Numbered from the stretch's first letter, positions 44,578-53,322 are shown. The stretch is 62,998 nucleotides of DNA from an uncultured Mollicutes bacterium (GCA_947652375.1 CANTCS010000001.1:196976-259973); one strand, 5' to 3'. Program-made: numbers and translations. The notes: a model not told the origin generated them from the letters alone.

Positions 44578-46767
44578 ATGAATTTGTTTTTTGATGAGGA
44601 TTCTCAAAAAATTTTAGTTGATGCAAAAAAAGAAATGTATGATTTAAAACATCCTTATGTTGGAAGTGAACATTTGCTTCTAGCAATACTAAAAAATAAA
44701 GATTTAGAAATAACTAAGTTTTTAAATGAATATGAAATAAATTATGAAATTTTTAAAGAAGAACTAATTAGGGTAATTGGTGTTGGGAGTAAATGTAATG
44801 AATGGTTTTTATTTACACCATTATTAAAAAGAATTTTAAATAATGCTACTTATTATTCTAAAGATGAAAATAAATGTGTTAGTCCTTATAATTTATTTGT
44901 TTCTATATTACAAGAGGGAGATGGAGTTGCTAATAGAATATTGCTTGGTATGAGTATTGATTTAGATTTGCTTTATGATAAATTTATAGCTAATAATCAA
45001 ATAAAAAATAATATAAAAAGTAAATTATTACTTGATGATTTTTCAATAAATATGAATAAAGAGTGTTATGAAAATAAATATGATCCAGTGGTAGGAAGAG
45101 AATCACAAATTGAAAGAATTATGCAGATTTTACTTCGTAAGAATAAAAATAATCCAATTTTAATAGGGGAGGCAGGAGTTGGAAAGACTGCAATAGTTGA
45201 AGAAATTGCTAGAAGAATTTGTAATAATGATGTTCCTTTAAAATTAAAAGATAAAGTTATTTATAATATGTCAATGTCAAGTTTAATTTCAGGAACAAAA
45301 TATCGTGGTGAATTTGAAGAAAGATTAACTAAGGTAATTTCGGAAATAAAAAATAATCCTAATATAATTTTGTTTATAGATGAAATACATACTTTAGTAG
45401 GAGCTGGTGGAGCAGAGGGAGCTATTGATGCTTCGAATATATTTAAGCCATTCCTTTCTAGGGGAGATATTAAAGTTATAGGAGCAACGACTTTAGAAGA
45501 ATATGCTAAATATATTGAGAAAGACAAAGCTTTAGAGAGAAGATTTCAAAAAGTATATGTTGAAGAAGCAACTTTATCAGAAGTAAAAGATATAATGAAA
45601 AAGCTTGTTCCAGTCTATGAAAAATTTCATTCTGTAAAAATTGATGATACTTTAGTTGAATTGATGATAAATTTAGCTGATAAATATATTGTTAAAGGGA
45701 GACAACCTGATAAAACTATTGATTTTTTAGATGAAGTTTGTTGTTATGCTTCTGTGAATAATAATAAAAATGATGTTATGATAAATAAAATAGAAAGTAA
45801 AATAGAAGAAATTGAAGAAAAGAAAAATCAAGAAATTTTAAAAAGAAATTTTAAAAAAGCATTGCTATTAAGAAAAGAAGAAAATGATTTAAAAAATAAA
45901 TATAATAGAATTTATACTTCAAAAGATTTTTTAAGTAATGTTGTTTGTGTTAGTGAAGATGATTTATATAATGTTTTATATAATAAAACTAATATTCCTT
46001 TGGGTAAAATTTTTCAAAAGAAAATAACTGGTTTGAAAGAAAAGTTAAAAAAATGTGTTTATGGTCAAGATCAATCTATTAATTATTTAACAAGTTATTT
46101 ACAAAATATAGATTATATTAAGAAAAATAAAGTTCCTAATTATTTATTAGTTGGTAAAAAAGGAGTTGGTAAAACATTTTTAGTAGAGAAAGTAGTAGAA
46201 AACTTATTTCATAAAAATTGTTTGATTAAACTTAATATGAATGAATATACTAGAGAACATACAATTTCAAAAATTATTGGGGCTAATCCAGGATATGTAG
46301 GTTATGATGATAGTGGATGTTTTTTAGATAAGTTAAAAAATAAGTCTTTTGCAGTTGTCCTATTAGAAGATATTGATAAGTGTAATAATAAAGTTTTAAA
46401 TTTATTTTTAAAAGCTTTCGAAGATGGTTATTTTACTAATTCTAAAGGAGAAATAATAAATATTAGTAATTGTTTGTTTTTTATGACATCGACTTTAAAA
46501 GCAAATAATTTAGGATTTATTGAATCGGCTAATAAATATGAAGATGAAATATTAAAAGGAGTTTCTAATATTATTGAATTTAACGATATAGATGAAAAAT
46601 CTATTGATAAGTATATAAATATTAAGATTAAAGATTATCAAATTAGTGATATTGAAAATAAGAAAAAGATTATTGCAAAGATAAAAAAAGAAGCTAATTA
46701 TTTTGAAAATGGATTTGAAAAAATAGAGACACTTTTAGATAAATATTTTTTATTATTAAATGTATAA
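44578..46767 (+). CDS. clpC: ClpC-type AAA+ unfoldase with a degenerate second ATPase domain
   Basis: Two Clp-N repeats (about 1-140), then D1 with Walker A GEAGVGKT (197-204), Walker B LFIDEIHTL, and a short middle domain. D2 has Walker A GKKGVGKT (526-533), but Walker B reads VVLLEDIDK (592-601; canonical LLDEIEK), the arginine-finger segment FLNRID is replaced by ILKGVSN, and the sensor-2 GARPLRR motif is missing, with the protein ending early (729 versus about 810 residues). An LGF word stands where ClpC has its ClpP-binding VGF loop. ctsR, mcsA and mcsB, which precede clpC in Bacillus, are absent. It lies before cysS. Confidence 0.82.
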   Translation: MNLFFDEDSQKILVDAKKEMYDLKHPYVGSEHLLLAILKNKDLEITKFLNEYEINYEIFKEELIRVIGVGSKCNEWFLFTPLLKRILNNATYYSKDENKCVSPYNLFVSILQEGDGVANRILLGMSIDLDLLYDKFIANNQIKNNIKSKLLLDDFSINMNKECYENKYDPVVGRESQIERIMQILLRKNKNNPILIGEAGVGKTAIVEEIARRICNNDVPLKLKDKVIYNMSMSSLISGTKYRGEFEERLTKVISEIKNNPNIILFIDEIHTLVGAGGAEGAIDASNIFKPFLSRGDIKVIGATTLEEYAKYIEKDKALERRFQKVYVEEATLSEVKDIMKKLVPVYEKFHSVKIDDTLVELMINLADKYIVKGRQPDKTIDFLDEVCCYASVNNNKNDVMINKIESKIEEIEEKKNQEILKRNFKKALLLRKEENDLKNKYNRIYTSKDFLSNVVCVSEDDLYNVLYNKTNIPLGKIFQKKITGLKEKLKKCVYGQDQSINYLTSYLQNIDYIKKNKVPNYLLVGKKGVGKTFLVEKVVENLFHKNCLIKLNMNEYTREHTISKIIGANPGYVGYDDSGCFLDKLKNKSFAVVLLEDIDKCNNKVLNLFLKAFEDGYFTNSKGEIINISNCLFFMTSTLKANNLGFIESANKYEDEILKGVSNIIEFNDIDEKSIDKYINIKIKDYQISDIENKKKIIAKIKKEANYFENGFEKIETLLDKYFLLLNV

Positions 46768-46807
46768 ATATATTTTTTTGTAGTTTGTTCTTTTTCGGTA
46801 ATTTAAA

Positions 46808-46836
46808 TTTAAAATTTTATGTAAATTTGTTATAAT
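46808..46836 (+). promoter_or_regulatory. Promoter of cysS
   Basis: TTTAAA (46808-46813), 17 bp, and TATAAT (46831-46836) preceded by TGT, an extended -10. Confidence 0.58.
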
Positions 46837-46854
46837 AAATTAATAGGTGATTTT

Positions 46855-48258
46855 ATGAAGTTATATAATACATTAACTAAAAAAGAAGAAGAATTTTTTA
46901 CTAATGAAAAGTTGAAAGTAAAAATGTATACTTGTGGTCCAACTGTATATCATTACGCACATATTGGAAATCTTAGAAGTTATATTTTTGAGGACATTTT
47001 AGAAAAAGGGTTAGAGTATATTGGCTATGAAGTAATAAGGGCAATGAATATTACTGATGTTGGTCATCTTACAAGTGATGCTGATTCTGGTGAAGATAAA
47101 ATGACTAAAGGAGCTAAAAGGGAGAATAAGACTGTTTATGAAATAGCTGAATTTTATACAAATGCTTTTTTTCAAGATATGGCAAGTTTAAATATTAGAA
47201 AACCAAAAATAATAGAAAAAGCTAGTAATAATATTAAGACATATATTAAAATGATAGAAAAATTGATTGAATTAGACTATGCTTATTTTTCGCATGGTAA
47301 CGTTTATTTTGATATTAGTAAAGCTAAAAATTATTATCAATTGTCTGGTAAAAATCCTGATGACTTGAAAGTTGGAGTTAGAGATACGGTAGAAAAAGAT
47401 GATTTTAAAAGAAATCCATATGATTTTGTGTTATGGTTTACTGTTTCAAAATTTGAGAATCAGGACATGAAGTGGGATTCACCTTGGGGAGTTGGATATC
47501 CTGGGTGGCATATAGAGTGTTCAGGAATTTCTTATGAGAAGCTTGGAGAATATTTAGATATTCATTGTGGAGGAGTAGATAATATTTTTCCACATCACAC
47601 TAACGAAATTGCGCAAAGTGAAGCGTTTTTGGGCCATAAATGGTGTAATTTTTGGTGCCATGGAGCTCATTTAAATGATGAGACTGGTAAAATGAGTAAA
47701 TCTAATGGAGAATTTTTAACTATAGAACTATTGAAGAAAAAGGGTTATAATCCACTCGACTATAGATTTTTCTGTTTAAATAGTCATTATAGAAATTCAT
47801 TAGTTTTTAGCTATGAATCACTAGATATTGCTAGAAATACTTTAACTAAGTTAAAAAATAAAATTCATTCTTTAACCGATGATGGTGAGATTGATAATAA
47901 TAAATTTTTAATCTATAAGAAAAAATTTTGTGAAGCTTTTGAAAATGATATTAATACTTCGTCTATGATAACTGTATTATATGATATATTAAAAGATAAT
48001 AATTTAAATAATAAGACAAAGTTAAGTTTGATTAACGATTTTGATAAAGTTTTATCACTTGATTTAACAAAAGAAACTAAAAACGAAATTTCTAAAGAAT
48101 TATATGATAAAATAAATAATTCAATAAAAGAACGCGATAGTGCTAAAAAAGATAGAAATTTTGAATTGGCTGATAAAATTAGAGATGATTTATTATCAGA
48201 GGGAATTAAATTAATTGATACAAGAGATGGAACTACTTTTGAAATATTAAATAAATAA
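46855..48258 (+). CDS. cysS: Cysteinyl-tRNA synthetase
   Basis: Class-I synthetase. The zinc and HIGH-like region MYTCGPTVYHYAHIGNLRSY, the tRNA-contact GWHIECSGIS, FPHHTNEIAQSEA and KMSKSNGEF are all present; the ending VRDDLL-type helical segment (DKIRDDLLSEGIKLIDT) is diagnostic of CysRS. 467 residues, normal length. In Bacillus it follows cysE (absent here) and precedes mrnC-rlmB, as it does here. Confidence 0.96.
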   Translation: MKLYNTLTKKEEEFFTNEKLKVKMYTCGPTVYHYAHIGNLRSYIFEDILEKGLEYIGYEVIRAMNITDVGHLTSDADSGEDKMTKGAKRENKTVYEIAEFYTNAFFQDMASLNIRKPKIIEKASNNIKTYIKMIEKLIELDYAYFSHGNVYFDISKAKNYYQLSGKNPDDLKVGVRDTVEKDDFKRNPYDFVLWFTVSKFENQDMKWDSPWGVGYPGWHIECSGISYEKLGEYLDIHCGGVDNIFPHHTNEIAQSEAFLGHKWCNFWCHGAHLNDETGKMSKSNGEFLTIELLKKKGYNPLDYRFFCLNSHYRNSLVFSYESLDIARNTLTKLKNKIHSLTDDGEIDNNKFLIYKKKFCEAFENDINTSSMITVLYDILKDNNLNNKTKLSLINDFDKVLSLDLTKETKNEISKELYDKINNSIKERDSAKKDRNFELADKIRDDLLSEGIKLIDTRDGTTFEILNK

Positions 48259-48378
48259 AATTAAAATTTAAGAGGAAAAATAAACGTGAATTAGAATTTT
48301 TATTTTGAATGGAAAAAGTATTTTATTAAAATAACATTTCTACTATGTATTTTATATAAATTATAAATAATAAATGAG

Positions 48379-48403
48379 GAACTTTAAAATAAAGTTCTTT
48401 TTT
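48379..48403 (+). terminator. Terminator after cysS, overlapping the mrnC promoter
   Basis: GAACTTT (48379-48385) and AAAGTTC (48391-48397) around AAAAT, then six T residues. The T run and right arm lie in the spacer of the next promoter. Confidence 0.85.
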
Positions 48404-48411
48404 GTTATACT
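48383..48411 (+). promoter_or_regulatory. Promoter of mrnC
   Basis: TTTAAA (48383-48388), 17 bp and an extended -10 TGTTATACT (48403-48411). The transcript would begin near 48417, eleven bases before the mrnC ATG. Confidence 0.55.
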
Positions 48412-48427
48412 TAATTTGGTGATTAAA

Positions 48428-48799
48428 ATGCAGATAAAAGAAATTAATGTTTTGGTACTTGCTTATTTAGGGGATACTATATATGAAAATTATGTTAGAA
48501 AGTTTTTAATTAAACAAAATATTGCGAAAGTTGATGAGTTGCAAAAAGAAGCGGTAAAATATGTTAGTGCTAAAGCGCAAGCAAGTTTTTTATTTAATAT
48601 GTTAGGTGAGAAATTTTTATCAGATGATGAAATTGTAATTGTGAAAAGAGCGAGAAATTATAAAACAACTTCTCATCCTAAAAATTGTGATATTTTAACT
48701 TATAAAAATGCAACTGGACTTGAGGCGCTTATTGGTTTTTTAGATTTAGAAAATAAAAAAGAAAGGATAGATGAAATAATGAGTTTCATCTTAAAGTAG
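48428..48799 (+). CDS. mrnC: Mini-ribonuclease III (23S rRNA maturation)
   Basis: A 123-residue RNase III catalytic domain with no dsRNA-binding domain. The signature LVLAYLGDTIYENYVRKFL contains the catalytic acidic residue; VKYVSAKAQASFLFNML and ALIGFLDL complete the family pattern. Mini-III matures the ends of 23S rRNA. A longer reading upstream would start before the promoter, and ATG 48428 has GGTG upstream. It sits between cysS and rlmB as in Bacillus. Confidence 0.92.
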   Translation: MQIKEINVLVLAYLGDTIYENYVRKFLIKQNIAKVDELQKEAVKYVSAKAQASFLFNMLGEKFLSDDEIVIVKRARNYKTTSHPKNCDILTYKNATGLEALIGFLDLENKKERIDEIMSFILK

Positions 48800-48802
48800 C
48801 AA

Positions 48803-49501
48803 ATGATAGTATATGGAAAGAATGTGGCTAAAGATTTATTAAAAAAAAATAAAAAGATAGAAAAAATATATTTACAGGAAGGTTTTAAGGATAAAGAGAT
48901 AATTTCTTTAATAGAAAATAGAAAAATAAAAGTTATATTTAAACAAAAAAAGGAAATTGATGATTTGGTAAATGGTGTACATCAAGGTATAATTTTAGAT
49001 GTTTCGGATTTTCAATATAAAAATATTAATTCTATATTTGAAAATAATGATAATTTTATAGTGATACTTGACCATTTAGAGGATCCTCATAATTTAGGTG
49101 CTATTATAAGGACTTGTGAGGCAGCAGGTGTTAAGTCTATTGTTATGCCAAGAGATAGACAGGTACAGATTAATGCTACTGTCATGAAAACTAGTGTTGG
49201 TACTTTAGATAATATGAATATTATATTAGTTCCTAATTTAGTTAATACTATAAAAAAATTAAAAGAAAATGGTTTCTGGATAGTAGGAACATCTTTAAAA
49301 AATAGTATTGATTATAGAGAAATTGATTATAGTGGAAAGATTGCTCTAATTATTGGTAATGAGGGAGTAGGAATGTCTCAATTAGTTTCTAGGAATTGTG
49401 ATTTTCTTGCGAAAATACCTATGTATGGGGAAACAAATAGTTTGAATGCAAGTGTTGCGGCGGGAATTATGATTTATGAAGTAATTCGAAATAGAAAGTA
49501 G
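48803..49501 (+). CDS. rlmB: 23S rRNA (guanosine-2251-2'-O)-methyltransferase RlmB
   Basis: A SpoU/TrmH-family knotted methyltransferase. The N-terminal L30e-like substrate domain (IVYGKNVAKDLLKKNKK) is followed by the conserved DHLEDPHNLGAIIRTCEAAG motif, IGNEGVGMSQLVSRNCD and the C-terminal SLNASVAAGIMIYE knot. 232 residues. The ATG lies 3 bp after the mrnC stop, with only a weak ribosome binding site. Confidence 0.93.
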   Translation: MIVYGKNVAKDLLKKNKKIEKIYLQEGFKDKEIISLIENRKIKVIFKQKKEIDDLVNGVHQGIILDVSDFQYKNINSIFENNDNFIVILDHLEDPHNLGAIIRTCEAAGVKSIVMPRDRQVQINATVMKTSVGTLDNMNIILVPNLVNTIKKLKENGFWIVGTSLKNSIDYREIDYSGKIALIIGNEGVGMSQLVSRNCDFLAKIPMYGETNSLNASVAAGIMIYEVIRNRK

Positions 49502-49506
49502 GGAAA

Positions 49507-50106
49507 ATGAATTATAAACAGAATGATTATGAATTAATCTATATGGTTAGAGAGAATGATGATTTATCACGAGATTTGTTGTATGAAAAATATATTCCAA
49601 TTATAAAGAGTTTAGCTAATGAGTTTTATCAAAAATACAATAGTTATGGATATGATTTTGATGATTTTGTCCAAGAAGCAATGATAGGTTTTCAAAAAGC
49701 AATTAATAGTTTTAATGAGGATAAAGAAACTTTATTTTATTCTTTTGTAGTTCTTTGTATTAGAAGATCATTGTTATCATTTTGTAGAAATATTTCGAAT
49801 AGTAGAAAAAATATTTCTAATAATAATTATGTTTCAGTGGAGGAGTATGAAAATATATTATTAGATAATAATGCTAATATTGAGAAAATCAATGATATGA
49901 AAGAAATTGATAGCATTTTAAAAAAAATTTTGTTAGATTTACCATTTGAAAATAGTTGTATTTTTGAATTAAGAATTAATGGATTTAGTTATCGAGAAAT
50001 AAGTATTTTATTAGATATTCCTGCTAGTAGTGTTGAATTTAAAAATAGAATTGCTAAGAAAAAATGTGAAAGTTTAATAAGCAAATTTTATGAAAAGATT
50101 ATATAA
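49507..50106 (+). CDS. sigH: Sigma-70 family factor, SigH-like by position
   Basis: Region 2 (YDFDDFVQEAMIGFQKAINSF, with FYSFVVLCIRRSLLSF for -10 recognition) and region 4 (ELRINGFSYREISILLDIPASSVEF) are clear. In Bacillus sigH lies after rlmB-yacP, and this gene begins 5 bp after rlmB, so it probably corresponds to SigH, which controls the onset of sporulation and competence. The linker is Asn/Ser-rich and the protein is divergent (199 residues), so sequence alone does not prove the assignment. Confidence 0.78.
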   Translation: MNYKQNDYELIYMVRENDDLSRDLLYEKYIPIIKSLANEFYQKYNSYGYDFDDFVQEAMIGFQKAINSFNEDKETLFYSFVVLCIRRSLLSFCRNISNSRKNISNNNYVSVEEYENILLDNNANIEKINDMKEIDSILKKILLDLPFENSCIFELRINGFSYREISILLDIPASSVEFKNRIAKKKCESLISKFYEKII

Positions 50107-50419
50107 AAGATAGTTTAGATAATAATATGAAAGTGGACACAAGAAATGTTTACTTTTTATTTTTTTATCATACACGAAAGATAATTAAAAAACTTAAATA
50201 TTTGAAAAATATTACATGCAAAAAAGTTTAATAAATTTTAAGAAATTTCAAGTTGCTATAATTAATTTATAATTTTAGCGATTATGCTATTTATAATTGG
50301 ATTTAATAAAAAAACAATTAATTTATATGTTTTTTTACTGTCTAGTTTTAGTGAAATGTTTATTTAAATTGTCTTTTTTTTTATTTTGTTTTACAATATA
50401 GTTAAAGTAGGGTGATTAT
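50107..50419. other. Intergenic region between sigH and the tail-anchored protein gene
   Basis: 313 AT-rich bases with no ORF. I see only a promoter near the 3' end (50369-50397). No convincing terminator or RNA structure was found. Confidence 0.6.
50369..50397 (+). promoter_or_regulatory. Promoter of the tail-anchored protein gene
   Basis: TTGTCT (50369-50374), 17-bp spacer and TACAAT (50392-50397). Confidence 0.55.
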
Positions 50420-51127
50420 ATGAATAATAAACTTTTTAATGCCAAAAATCATGAATCAATTTCTTTAGCAGATTGGTTAAATAGTCATCCTAGTGAAGAT
50501 GATATTAGAACGGTATTTCTTAATATGGATAGAGCACTAAAATATATACATGATCATGGTTATTGTATTGAAGTTTTTTTTCCAACAGAAATAGAAATTC
50601 TTAATAATGAAATAGATCATATTCAATTTAATAAATTAATAGAACTTTCTAAAGATTTAGATAGAAGAAGACAGATGATAAAAGAAGATATATTTAATTC
50701 TAGTTTAGTTCAAATAGGTATTTATTCAAATAGTTTAAAATATTTAAATCCTGATTTTGTAAAGGAAAATTTTGATTCTTTTGCTCAGTTTTTACCATCA
50801 GGGGATGTACCATATTATCGTGGAGTAGTACAAAGAGGAGCAACTGTTTATTTTTGTGAATTTGCTGTTGAAAGAAGAAATAGAGATTTAGATAATTTAG
50901 AAAAAGAATTAGGAGAAGCTGGTGGAAATGGTAAGGCATTAGTGAAAAATAGTGGTAGGATTATAGGAGTAGAAACAATAAATAATGATAAAATTAATGA
51001 TTCAATTTATAGGCAAATAAATGGTTTTAGAGACTCTGCATTTATTAATATTTTAGCTTTACCTACTCTTATTTTATTTGGTTTAGTGATTTTAAGTATT
51101 ATAGGTTGGATAGTTAGTTTTATTTAA
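50420..51127 (+). CDS. Tail-anchored protein of unknown function with a possible kinase-like N-terminal domain
   Basis: A 235-residue protein with a cytoplasmic domain of ~210 residues and one membrane helix at 212-233, ending right after it. The segment RALKYIHDHGYCIEVFFPTEI resembles the alpha-E/catalytic-loop region of protein-kinase folds but lacks the HRD and DFG residues, so at best a pseudokinase. It also contains YYRGVVQRGATVYFCEF. The length and topology recall the N-terminal half of the T7SS component EssB/YukC (pseudokinase plus membrane helix), and a T7SS locus starts 4 kb downstream, but this link is speculative. The gene separates sigH from secE, where Bacillus has rpmG. Confidence 0.7.
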   Translation: MNNKLFNAKNHESISLADWLNSHPSEDDIRTVFLNMDRALKYIHDHGYCIEVFFPTEIEILNNEIDHIQFNKLIELSKDLDRRRQMIKEDIFNSSLVQIGIYSNSLKYLNPDFVKENFDSFAQFLPSGDVPYYRGVVQRGATVYFCEFAVERRNRDLDNLEKELGEAGGNGKALVKNSGRIIGVETINNDKINDSIYRQINGFRDSAFINILALPTLILFGLVILSIIGWIVSFI

Positions 51128-51329
51128 TAGTTGTTATTTACATAGTTTTTATAAAAGTCAGTTTATATATATGTATTTTTAATAAAATAATTATTAATAT
51201 AATTGATAAAGATTATTTTTTAAATAGAAAAAAGAATTTCTTTATAATTTTTATAAACTTGAATTTTTTATTAGTTTTTAATTTAAAGAAATTTTTTGTT
51301 GAAATTATTAAGGAGACATAAAATTATAA

Positions 51330-51358
51330 TTGACTTTTTTTTTTGTATATGCTATTTT
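51330..51358 (+). promoter_or_regulatory. Promoter of secE-nusG
   Basis: TTGACT (51330-51335), 17-bp spacer and an extended -10 TGCTATTTT (51350-51358). A small CACTTGGAAGTG hairpin with a T run at 51369-51387 lies in the leader and may attenuate transcription. The rest of 51128-51329 shows no feature. Confidence 0.6.
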
Positions 51359-51416
51359 ATAGATGTAAGCACTTGGAAGTGTTTTTATTTTGAAAAAATA
51401 AGGAATAGGTGAGGAT

Positions 51417-51737
51417 ATGGCAGAAGTTAGAAAAAAGGTTGTAGAAGATAAATTTAATACTTCAAATATTCAAATAAAAGATAAAAAAAGTAAAAAAAAT
51501 AAAATTGAAATTAATAATACTAAAGGGACAAACAAAAATAAAAAAGAAAAAAATATTTTAGAGAAATTTTTAATTTTTTGTAATGGAGTTAAAGGTGAAT
51601 TTAAAAAAGTAAATTGGACTTCAAAGAATAATATGATTAAATATTCTGTTGCAAGTATAATTTTTATAATATTTTGTTCAGGTTTCTTTTATTTAATAAA
51701 TGTTATTTTTGCACTAGTTCAATCATTATTTAGTTAA
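51417..51737 (+). CDS. secE: Preprotein translocase subunit SecE
   Basis: SecE clamps SecY in the protein-export channel. The C-terminal part has GVKGEFKKVNWTSKNNMIKYS followed by one membrane helix, the SecE signature. The N-terminal ~55 residues form a Lys/Asn-rich, disordered extension that is longer than in typical 60-residue Gram-positive SecE proteins. It lies 15 bp upstream of nusG, a universal pairing. Confidence 0.9.
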   Translation: MAEVRKKVVEDKFNTSNIQIKDKKSKKNKIEINNTKGTNKNKKEKNILEKFLIFCNGVKGEFKKVNWTSKNNMIKYSVASIIFIIFCSGFFYLINVIFALVQSLFS

Positions 51738-51752
51738 AAAGGAGTTAAGGTT

Positions 51753-52286
51753 ATGGATAAACAATGGTATGTAGTTAATACTTATTCTGGACATGAAAAT
51801 AAGGTTAAGGAAAAGCTTGAAATGAGAGCAGAATCTATGGATATGCAAGATTTTATTTATAGAGTTGTTATTCCTGAGGAAAAAGTAGTTGAAGTTAAAG
51901 AAGGAGTAACTAAAGAAAAAGTTAAAAAAATGTTTCCTGGATATATTCTTGTTGAAATGGTTATGACTGATGAAGCATGGTATGTTGTTAGAAATACGCC
52001 AGGAGTAACAGGATTTATTGGTTCTAGTGGAAAAGGAGCTAAACCAACTCCATTACAACCATATGAAGTTGATAATATTTTAGGAAATATGGGCATTAGT
52101 AGAATGAATGTTGAGACTGAACTTACTGAAGGTAGTCAAGTTAAAATTGTTGCTGGACCATTTAATGGAATGTTTGGTAAAGTTGATACAGTTGATTTAA
52201 CAAATCAAAAAGCTACATTATTTGTTGATTTATTTGGACAAGAAACTTCAGTTGAAGTGGAGCTTGGTCAAATAGAGAATGCTTAA
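51753..52286 (+). CDS. nusG: Transcription termination/antitermination protein NusG
   Basis: NGN domain beginning QWYVVNTYSGHENKVKEKLE, with FPGYILVEM and NTPGVTGFIG, then a C-terminal KOW domain (EGSQVKIVAGPFNGMFGKVDTVD). 177 residues is normal. It binds the RNA polymerase clamp and regulates pausing. Strong AAGGAGTT upstream. The gene is followed by a terminator, separating it from the ribosomal genes. Confidence 0.96.
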   Translation: MDKQWYVVNTYSGHENKVKEKLEMRAESMDMQDFIYRVVIPEEKVVEVKEGVTKEKVKKMFPGYILVEMVMTDEAWYVVRNTPGVTGFIGSSGKGAKPTPLQPYEVDNILGNMGISRMNVETELTEGSQVKIVAGPFNGMFGKVDTVDLTNQKATLFVDLFGQETSVEVELGQIENA

Positions 52287-52289
52287 TTT

Positions 52290-52319
52290 AAAGTAAGATT
52301 AATGAATCTTGCTTTTTTT
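52290..52319 (+). terminator. Terminator after nusG
   Basis: AAGTAAGATT pairs with AATCTTGCTT (one T-G wobble) around an AATG loop, followed by a T run. Confidence 0.85.
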
Positions 52320-52362
52320 AGTGAGTGCTTTACTATTACTAATTTATAAATAAAATAGATTA

Positions 52363-52625
52363 ATAGGAATAAAAATGAAACATAATTAAAGATGTAGCAA
52401 GTAACTGATTTAGGGTTAGGACTTGTTTTAACTTTACATATACTTACGATATGATGGGATTTGGTATGTAAATTACTATTCTCAATTAATATTTATGATT
52501 AGAGAAGTCTCTTTAGTTGGAGCAGTAATGAGTTTTTTATTTTGTGTTAGATCATAAAAAAGGAAAAAGATAATTAAAAAGATGAAGTTTTTAAGTGTTT
52601 AAAAAGTTTTTTTTATCTTTTTTTG
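52363..52625 (+). ncRNA. Putative structured RNA between nusG and rplK
   Basis: After a possible promoter (TTTACT 52329-52334, 16 bp, TAAAAT 52351-52356) come three helices: CAAG-TAAC with GTTA-GGACTTG (about 52399-52431), a perfect TTTACATA/TATGTAAA (about 52435-52472), and ATTACT/AGTAAT enclosing AGAGA-AG-TCTCT (about 52471-52530). An AAAAAGAT...ATCTTTTT hairpin with inner TTTTTA/TTAAAAA ends in a T run near 52625. It contains no plausible ORF and I can assign no RNA family. Confidence 0.4.
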
Positions 52626-52674
52626 TATTATAAAATAAAATTGAAGTTATTTCATGAAAAAAGTAAATTAATTA

Positions 52675-52703
52675 TTGCAAAAATTGGAAGTTTATGTTAT
52701 TCT
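52675..52703 (+). promoter_or_regulatory. Promoter of rplK-rplA
   Basis: TTGCAA (52675-52680), 17-bp spacer and an extended -10 TGTTATTCT (52695-52703). It starts a leader of about 110 nt before rplK. Confidence 0.6.
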
Positions 52704-52733
52704 TTAAGAGCTATATTTAATTTATATAGATTT

Positions 52734-52789
52734 AGTGGGAAGCATGGTTTGCATTTAATAAAAGCGGGAATCAAGCTATTTGTACCACT
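52734..52789 (+). ncRNA. Probable ribosomal-protein leader upstream of rplK
   Basis: AGTGG (52734-52738) pairs with CCACT (52785-52789) and encloses AAGCATGGTTTGC and GCGGGAATCAAGC hairpin elements. The G-rich strand and unpaired loop resemble L1-type binding elements found ahead of L11/L1 genes in bacteria. Assigning the ligand is inference. Confidence 0.4.
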
Positions 52790-52821
52790 CGCGAAAACTA
52801 AAAATATAGGAGGTGTTTTTC

Positions 52822-53250
52822 GTGGCAAAAGAAGCAGTTAAAAAAATAAAATTACAAATCGCAGCAGGAAAAGCTACACCAGCTCCACCAGTTGGAACTG
52901 TACTTGGACCTGCAGGAATTAATCTACAAGAATTTTGTACAAAATATAATGATGCTACTAGAGATAAAATGGGAGATGTTTTACCAGTTGAAATTTCTAT
53001 ATTTGATGATAGAAGTTTTGATTTCGTAATTAAAACTCCACCTACTAGTTTCTTATTAAAGAAATTTGCTAAGGTACAAAAGGGTTCTGTTAAAGGAGCT
53101 AAAGAAGTTGTTGCTACAATTTCTCAAGCAACATTAAGAGAAATTGCAGAAATAAAATTACCAGATTTAAATGCATATACTGTAGAAGAAGCAATGAAAA
53201 TTGTTGCTGGTACTGCAAAAAATATGGGTATTGCTATTGAAGAGCAATAA
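52822..53250 (+). CDS. rplK: 50S ribosomal protein L11
   Basis: L11 forms the GTPase-associated centre with 23S rRNA. MAKEAVKKIKLQIAAGKATP, PPVGTVLGPAGINLQEFC, DRSFDFVIKTPPTSFLLKK and GTAKNMGI are standard L11 segments. The start is GTG 52822, preceded by AGGAGGTG at the right distance; upstream in-frame codons lie before the ribosome binding site. The 142 residues are normal. Confidence 0.96.
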   Translation: MAKEAVKKIKLQIAAGKATPAPPVGTVLGPAGINLQEFCTKYNDATRDKMGDVLPVEISIFDDRSFDFVIKTPPTSFLLKKFAKVQKGSVKGAKEVVATISQATLREIAEIKLPDLNAYTVEEAMKIVAGTAKNMGIAIEEQ

Positions 53251-53287
53251 AATTAAGATTAATTAAGATTCAACATATAGGTTATAC

Positions 53288-53322
53288 CTAGTGGAAGGAA
53301 TTAAATCCGCTTTTACCACATA
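53288..53322 (+). ncRNA. Probable L1-binding element before rplA
   Basis: GTGG-AAGGA pairs with TCCGCTT-TTACCAC, leaving an asymmetric internal loop, just before the AGGAGG of rplA. This fits the bipartite helix-loop-helix bound by L1 for autoregulation. Confidence 0.5.

Noticed and set aside
52623..52841. 72-residue ORF before rplK
   Set aside because: It spans the rplK promoter, leader structure and ribosome binding site and ends inside rplK; no family match.
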